DNA of 64,000 bases from NCBI RefSeq assembly GCF_946478785.1, contig NZ_CAMLDD010000003.1, positions 290,668 to 354,667 of the forward strand, written 5' to 3'. Positions 63,289 to 64,000 of the stretch are shown here, piece after piece. Under the pieces are notes generated by a model, which was not told the origin of the DNA, made no database searches, and saw only the letters and a list, made by a program, of their open reading frames with translations. The number at the start of each line of letters is the position of its first letter. Position 1 is the first letter of the stretch. Made by a program: the position numbers and the translations under genes. The stretch comes from an uncultured Flavobacterium sp. (GTDB lineage Bacteria; Bacteroidota; Bacteroidia; Flavobacteriales; Flavobacteriaceae).

Positions 63289-63732
63289 ATGAAAATAAAT
63301 CTAAAATCAGGAATCGATAAGTTGCTTTTCGGAATGAAGCAAAATGATGTAACAGCTGTTTTAGGAAAACCGGATAAAAATTATAAAGATGAAGATGATA
63401 ATGTGATTTTTGTTTACAACGCACAAAAAATAAGATTAACTTTTTATCAGGAAGAAGATTTAAAATTAGGATATTTGGTAGCCTCAAGTAATGATCTTGA
63501 AGTTTTCGGTTTCAAACTAATAGGAAGAAAAATTGCAGATGTAAAGAAAGACCTGGCGACTAAAGGAATTACTAAATACAATCAGGAAACCTTTGATACT
63601 TTCGAAAACTATTTCAATGAAGATAACTGGTTCATTTTGCAAACTGAATTTGATGAAGTGGTTAAATTTGAAATTGGAGCGATCATTAATGACAAAGACG
63701 AATTTGATTGGAAGTTTCCGGTTAAAAAGTAA
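63289..63732 (+). CDS. Conserved hypothetical protein
   Basis: 147 residues from the ATG at 63289; a TTG at 63280 is in frame but not preferred. LLFGMKQNDVTAVLGKPDK and VIFVYNAQKIRLTFYQEEDL form a short beta-rich, SmpA/OmlA-like repeat (a guess from the GxxxxDVxxxLGxPD pattern); ends WKFPVKK. No signal peptide. Function unknown. Confidence 0.7.
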   Translation: MKINLKSGIDKLLFGMKQNDVTAVLGKPDKNYKDEDDNVIFVYNAQKIRLTFYQEEDLKLGYLVASSNDLEVFGFKLIGRKIADVKKDLATKGITKYNQETFDTFENYFNEDNWFILQTEFDEVVKFEIGAIINDKDEFDWKFPVKK

Positions 63733-63754
63733 CAATACATAAAAGAATATCAGA

Positions 63755-63780
63755 CCCGACAGTTTTTTTAACCTGTCGGT
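63755..63780 (+). terminator. Intrinsic terminator
   Basis: Stem ccgacag / ctgtcgg with a T-rich loop, then T7. 22 bp after the stop of the last gene. Confidence 0.8.
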
Positions 63781-63900
63781 TTTTTGTTTTTATACATATA
63801 TAAAGGAGGAGAATTATATACTAATAGATATAATGAGCTTTGTCATGCATAAGAACTGTAAGCGTGTAGAATTTGAGATTTGACAATTTCAATTTTTAGA

Positions 63901-63973
63901 AGGAGCTATTCCCGCTATGCACTGCAATCTTTTGCTTTTAAAAGAAAAAAGCAAAAGGATTTCCGTTTCTATC
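63901..63973. repeat. REP-like hairpin element, diverged inverted copy
   Basis: Begins aggagctattcccgctatgc, holds the hairpin cttttgctttt / aaagcaaaag (about 63929-63958) and reaches ttctatc. It matches the element at 61243-61317 in the first 20 and central parts but not at the far end. Nothing coding is seen from 63733 to the window end. Confidence 0.65.
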
Positions 63974-64000
63974 CTACCGTCTGGACACATCTTGGAATAG

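Overview
The window reads as a chromosomal segment of a Flavobacterium-like member of the Bacteroidota. It is AT-rich and has little Shine-Dalgarno signal. At least one clear Bacteroidota promoter (TTG-N19-TATCTTTG) and several partial ones of the TAnnTTTG type are visible. Many products are typical of the family: a CAL67264-type membrane protein, EttA, MutS2, an M1 aminopeptidase, a T6SS-iii-like Vgr protein, DUF2931 and SemiSWEET. No rRNA, tRNA, CRISPR array or replication origin was found.

Layout. 1-1650: very AT-rich end of an accessory module, a truncated DUF3696-type AAA ATPase plus an unknown partner, which resembles a two-gene defence or toxin system. 1.8-10.6 kb: a DoxX-like/DUF417 membrane protein, then a tripartite RND efflux operon on the minus strand (outer membrane factor, RND pump, adaptor). 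A LytS/LytTR two-component pair is divergent from it and is its likely regulator. 10.7-15.1 kb: DUF4386 protein, SDR with an upstream AraC regulator, 2H phosphoesterase pair, a DUF1328 micro-protein and a micro-ORF region between terminators. 15.3-20.2 kb: a T6SS cargo module (VgrG, Tle1-like lipase, DUF2931 immunity-like lipoprotein). 20.2-30.8 kb: stress-flavoured genes (acidic disordered protein, YciE-like ferritin fold, Fpg/Nei glycosylase, DUF72, FMN-binding stress protein, YghA-like SDR, SemiSWEET) with a PAS kinase and a single-domain response regulator. 31-37.6 kb: a signalling operon of receiver-kinase, CHASE3 hybrid kinase with three receivers, response regulator, CheR and CheB, with no chemoreceptor in view.

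37.7-41.4 kb: a NodU-type carbamoyltransferase convergent with a tight operon of a PP-loop Dph6-like enzyme, an HEAGH metalloprotein and an Asp/Asn beta-hydroxylase-like protein. Their joint role is unknown, and they are among the more promising candidates for an undescribed pathway. 41.4-42.2 kb: a REP-associated tyrosine transposase carrying REP-type hairpins inside its own reading frame. A degenerate copy of that gene segment lies upstream between 25-bp direct repeats. 42.2-63.7 kb: mostly housekeeping genes (M1 peptidase, patatin, TauE, UvrD helicase, Sua5, OmpA lipoprotein, glycosyltransferase, HsdR_N-like nuclease fold, HolA, EttA, DCC protein, GIY-YIG, MutS2, Ung, PurM, GNAT).

At least three dispersed non-coding repeat families occur: a REP-like hairpin element with four copies, a cattgcgaggaacgaagcaatc repeat with four copies, and the gagacgcac hairpins of the transposase locus. 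One copy of the second family lies inside the 5' end of a gene and supplies its N-terminus.
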